42,550 nt of DNA from Pseudomonas sp. GM48. Lineage in GTDB: Bacteria; Pseudomonadota; Gammaproteobacteria; Pseudomonadales; Pseudomonadaceae. Of this stretch, positions 41,659 to 42,550 are shown one piece after another. The notes under the pieces were generated by a model, which saw only the letters and a list, made by a program, of their open reading frames with translations, was not told the origin of the DNA and made no database searches. The stretch is taken from contig NZ_AKJM01000086.1 of assembly GCF_000282335.1 (NCBI RefSeq), positions 1 through 42,550 of the forward strand, read 5' to 3'. Position numbers and translations under genes: made by a program. Position 1 is the stretch's first letter, and every line of letters begins with the position of its first letter.

Positions 41659-42539
41659 AGCGCTTCCGTTTCTCCAGCCTGATGCTGGTACTGGGTCTGT
41701 TGTTCATTTACCTGCCGATGCTGATCCTGGTGATCTACTCGTTCAACGCCTCGAAACTGGTAACGGTGTGGGGCGGCTGGTCGATCAAGTGGTATGTCGG
41801 CCTGCTCGACAACAGCCAACTGATGGGCTCGGTGGTGCGTTCGCTGGAAATCGCCTGCTACACGGCGGTGGCGGCGGTGGCACTGGGCACACTGGCGGCG
41901 TTCGTCCTGACGCGCATCACGCGTTTCAAGGGCCGTACCCTGTTCGGTGGCCTGGTCACCGCGCCGCTGGTAATGCCTGAAGTGATCACCGGTCTGTCGC
42001 TGTTGCTGCTGTTCGTGGCCATGGCGCAGTTGATCGGCTGGCCGCAGGAACGTGGCATCGTCACCATCTGGATCGCTCACACCACGTTTTGTGCCGCTTA
42101 CGTGGCGGTGGTAGTCTCCGCCCGCCTTCGCGAGCTGGACCTGTCCATCGAAGAAGCGGCCATGGACCTGGGTGCGAAGCCATTCAAGGTATTTTTCCTG
42201 ATCACAATCCCGATGATCGCGCCGTCACTGGCGGCCGGCGGCATGATGTCGTTCGCCCTGTCGCTGGATGACCTGGTGCTGGCGAGCTTCGTGTCGGGCC
42301 CTGGGTCCACGACCCTGCCGATGGAAGTGTTCTCGGCGGTACGTCTGGGCGTGAAGCCCGAGATCAACGCCGTGGCCAGCCTCATCCTGCTGGCGGTGTC
42401 GATCGTGACCTTCATGGTCTGGTACTTCAGCCGCCGTGCCGAAGCCACCCGTAAACGCGCGATCCAGGAAGCCATGGACCAGACCGCCAGCGAATCCTGG
42501 CAGCAACCGAAAAAGCAAATGGCAGCAGCAACGGCCTAA
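41655..42539 (+). CDS. spuH: Polyamine ABC transporter permease SpuH
   Basis: The 294-residue PotC/PotI-type permease pairs with SpuG. It starts SLMLVLGLLFIYLPMLILVI, and the coupling loop is EEAAMDLGAKPFKVFFLITI. MMSFALSLDDLVLASFVSGP is the conserved segment of this subunit, and the tail is polar and Gln-rich. It is the last gene seen: only 11 bases follow its stop codon before the window ends, so any downstream member or terminator is out of view. Confidence 0.95.
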   Translation: MKRFRFSSLMLVLGLLFIYLPMLILVIYSFNASKLVTVWGGWSIKWYVGLLDNSQLMGSVVRSLEIACYTAVAAVALGTLAAFVLTRITRFKGRTLFGGLVTAPLVMPEVITGLSLLLLFVAMAQLIGWPQERGIVTIWIAHTTFCAAYVAVVVSARLRELDLSIEEAAMDLGAKPFKVFFLITIPMIAPSLAAGGMMSFALSLDDLVLASFVSGPGSTTLPMEVFSAVRLGVKPEINAVASLILLAVSIVTFMVWYFSRRAEATRKRAIQEAMDQTASESWQQPKKQMAAATA

Positions 42540-42550
42540 GGGCCAGCTGC

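Overview
The window is chromosomal DNA from a Pseudomonas of the P. fluorescens complex. This is inferred from the GC-rich coding DNA, the paired extragenic palindromes built on GGAGCGGGCTTGCTCGCG, the OprD-type porins, and gene blocks in Pseudomonas order (argE/argA, ssuEADCBF with lsfA, spu genes). No rRNA, tRNA, CRISPR array, prophage or insertion sequence was seen. All names come from reading protein motifs; no database search was possible.

Layout. 1-3.6 kb: periplasmic phosphorylcholine phosphatase (pchP, minus), cystine symporter (tcyP, plus) and dihydrofolate reductase (folA, minus). 3.7-6.4 kb: an overlapping pair, a DUF2868 membrane protein and a GTPase with a DUF3482-type C-terminus. 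6.5-13.3 kb (minus): a 2-aminoethylphosphonate (AEP) cluster with ABC ATPase, fused permease, binding protein, FAD amine oxidase and a PhnZ-like HD oxygenase, plus a LysR regulator. No PhnW, PhnX or PhnY is in the window. 13.3-16.2 kb: a metal-exporting P-type ATPase divergent from a CadR-type MerR regulator, with a recognisable 20-bp-spacer MerR promoter. 16.3-20.5 kb: CYTH-CHAD protein, argE and argA.

20.7-31.1 kb is a sulfur-scavenging region. It holds an orphan taurine-type binding protein (minus), two tandem OprD-family porins that share a 33-nt leader, the 1-Cys peroxiredoxin lsfA, and the alkanesulfonate operon ssuE-A-D-C-B-F, which ends in a strong terminator. Its intergenic stretches are AT-rich and full of inverted repeats, consistent with sulfate-starvation control. 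31.2-42.5 kb is a polyamine region: a TetR regulator, spuI (minus), a decayed spuA remnant, then spuB, spuC and the uptake genes spuD-E-F-G-H. The organism is thus equipped to take phosphorus, sulfur, nitrogen and carbon from choline esters, aminophosphonates, sulfonates and polyamines.

The observations most worth following are the AEP cluster that pairs an FAD oxidase with a PhnZ-like enzyme, the hairpin covering the ribosome-binding site of its first gene, the truncated spuA, the 20/21-nt inverted repeat between the tauA-like gene and the first porin, and an Arg-rich leader reading frame ahead of argA.
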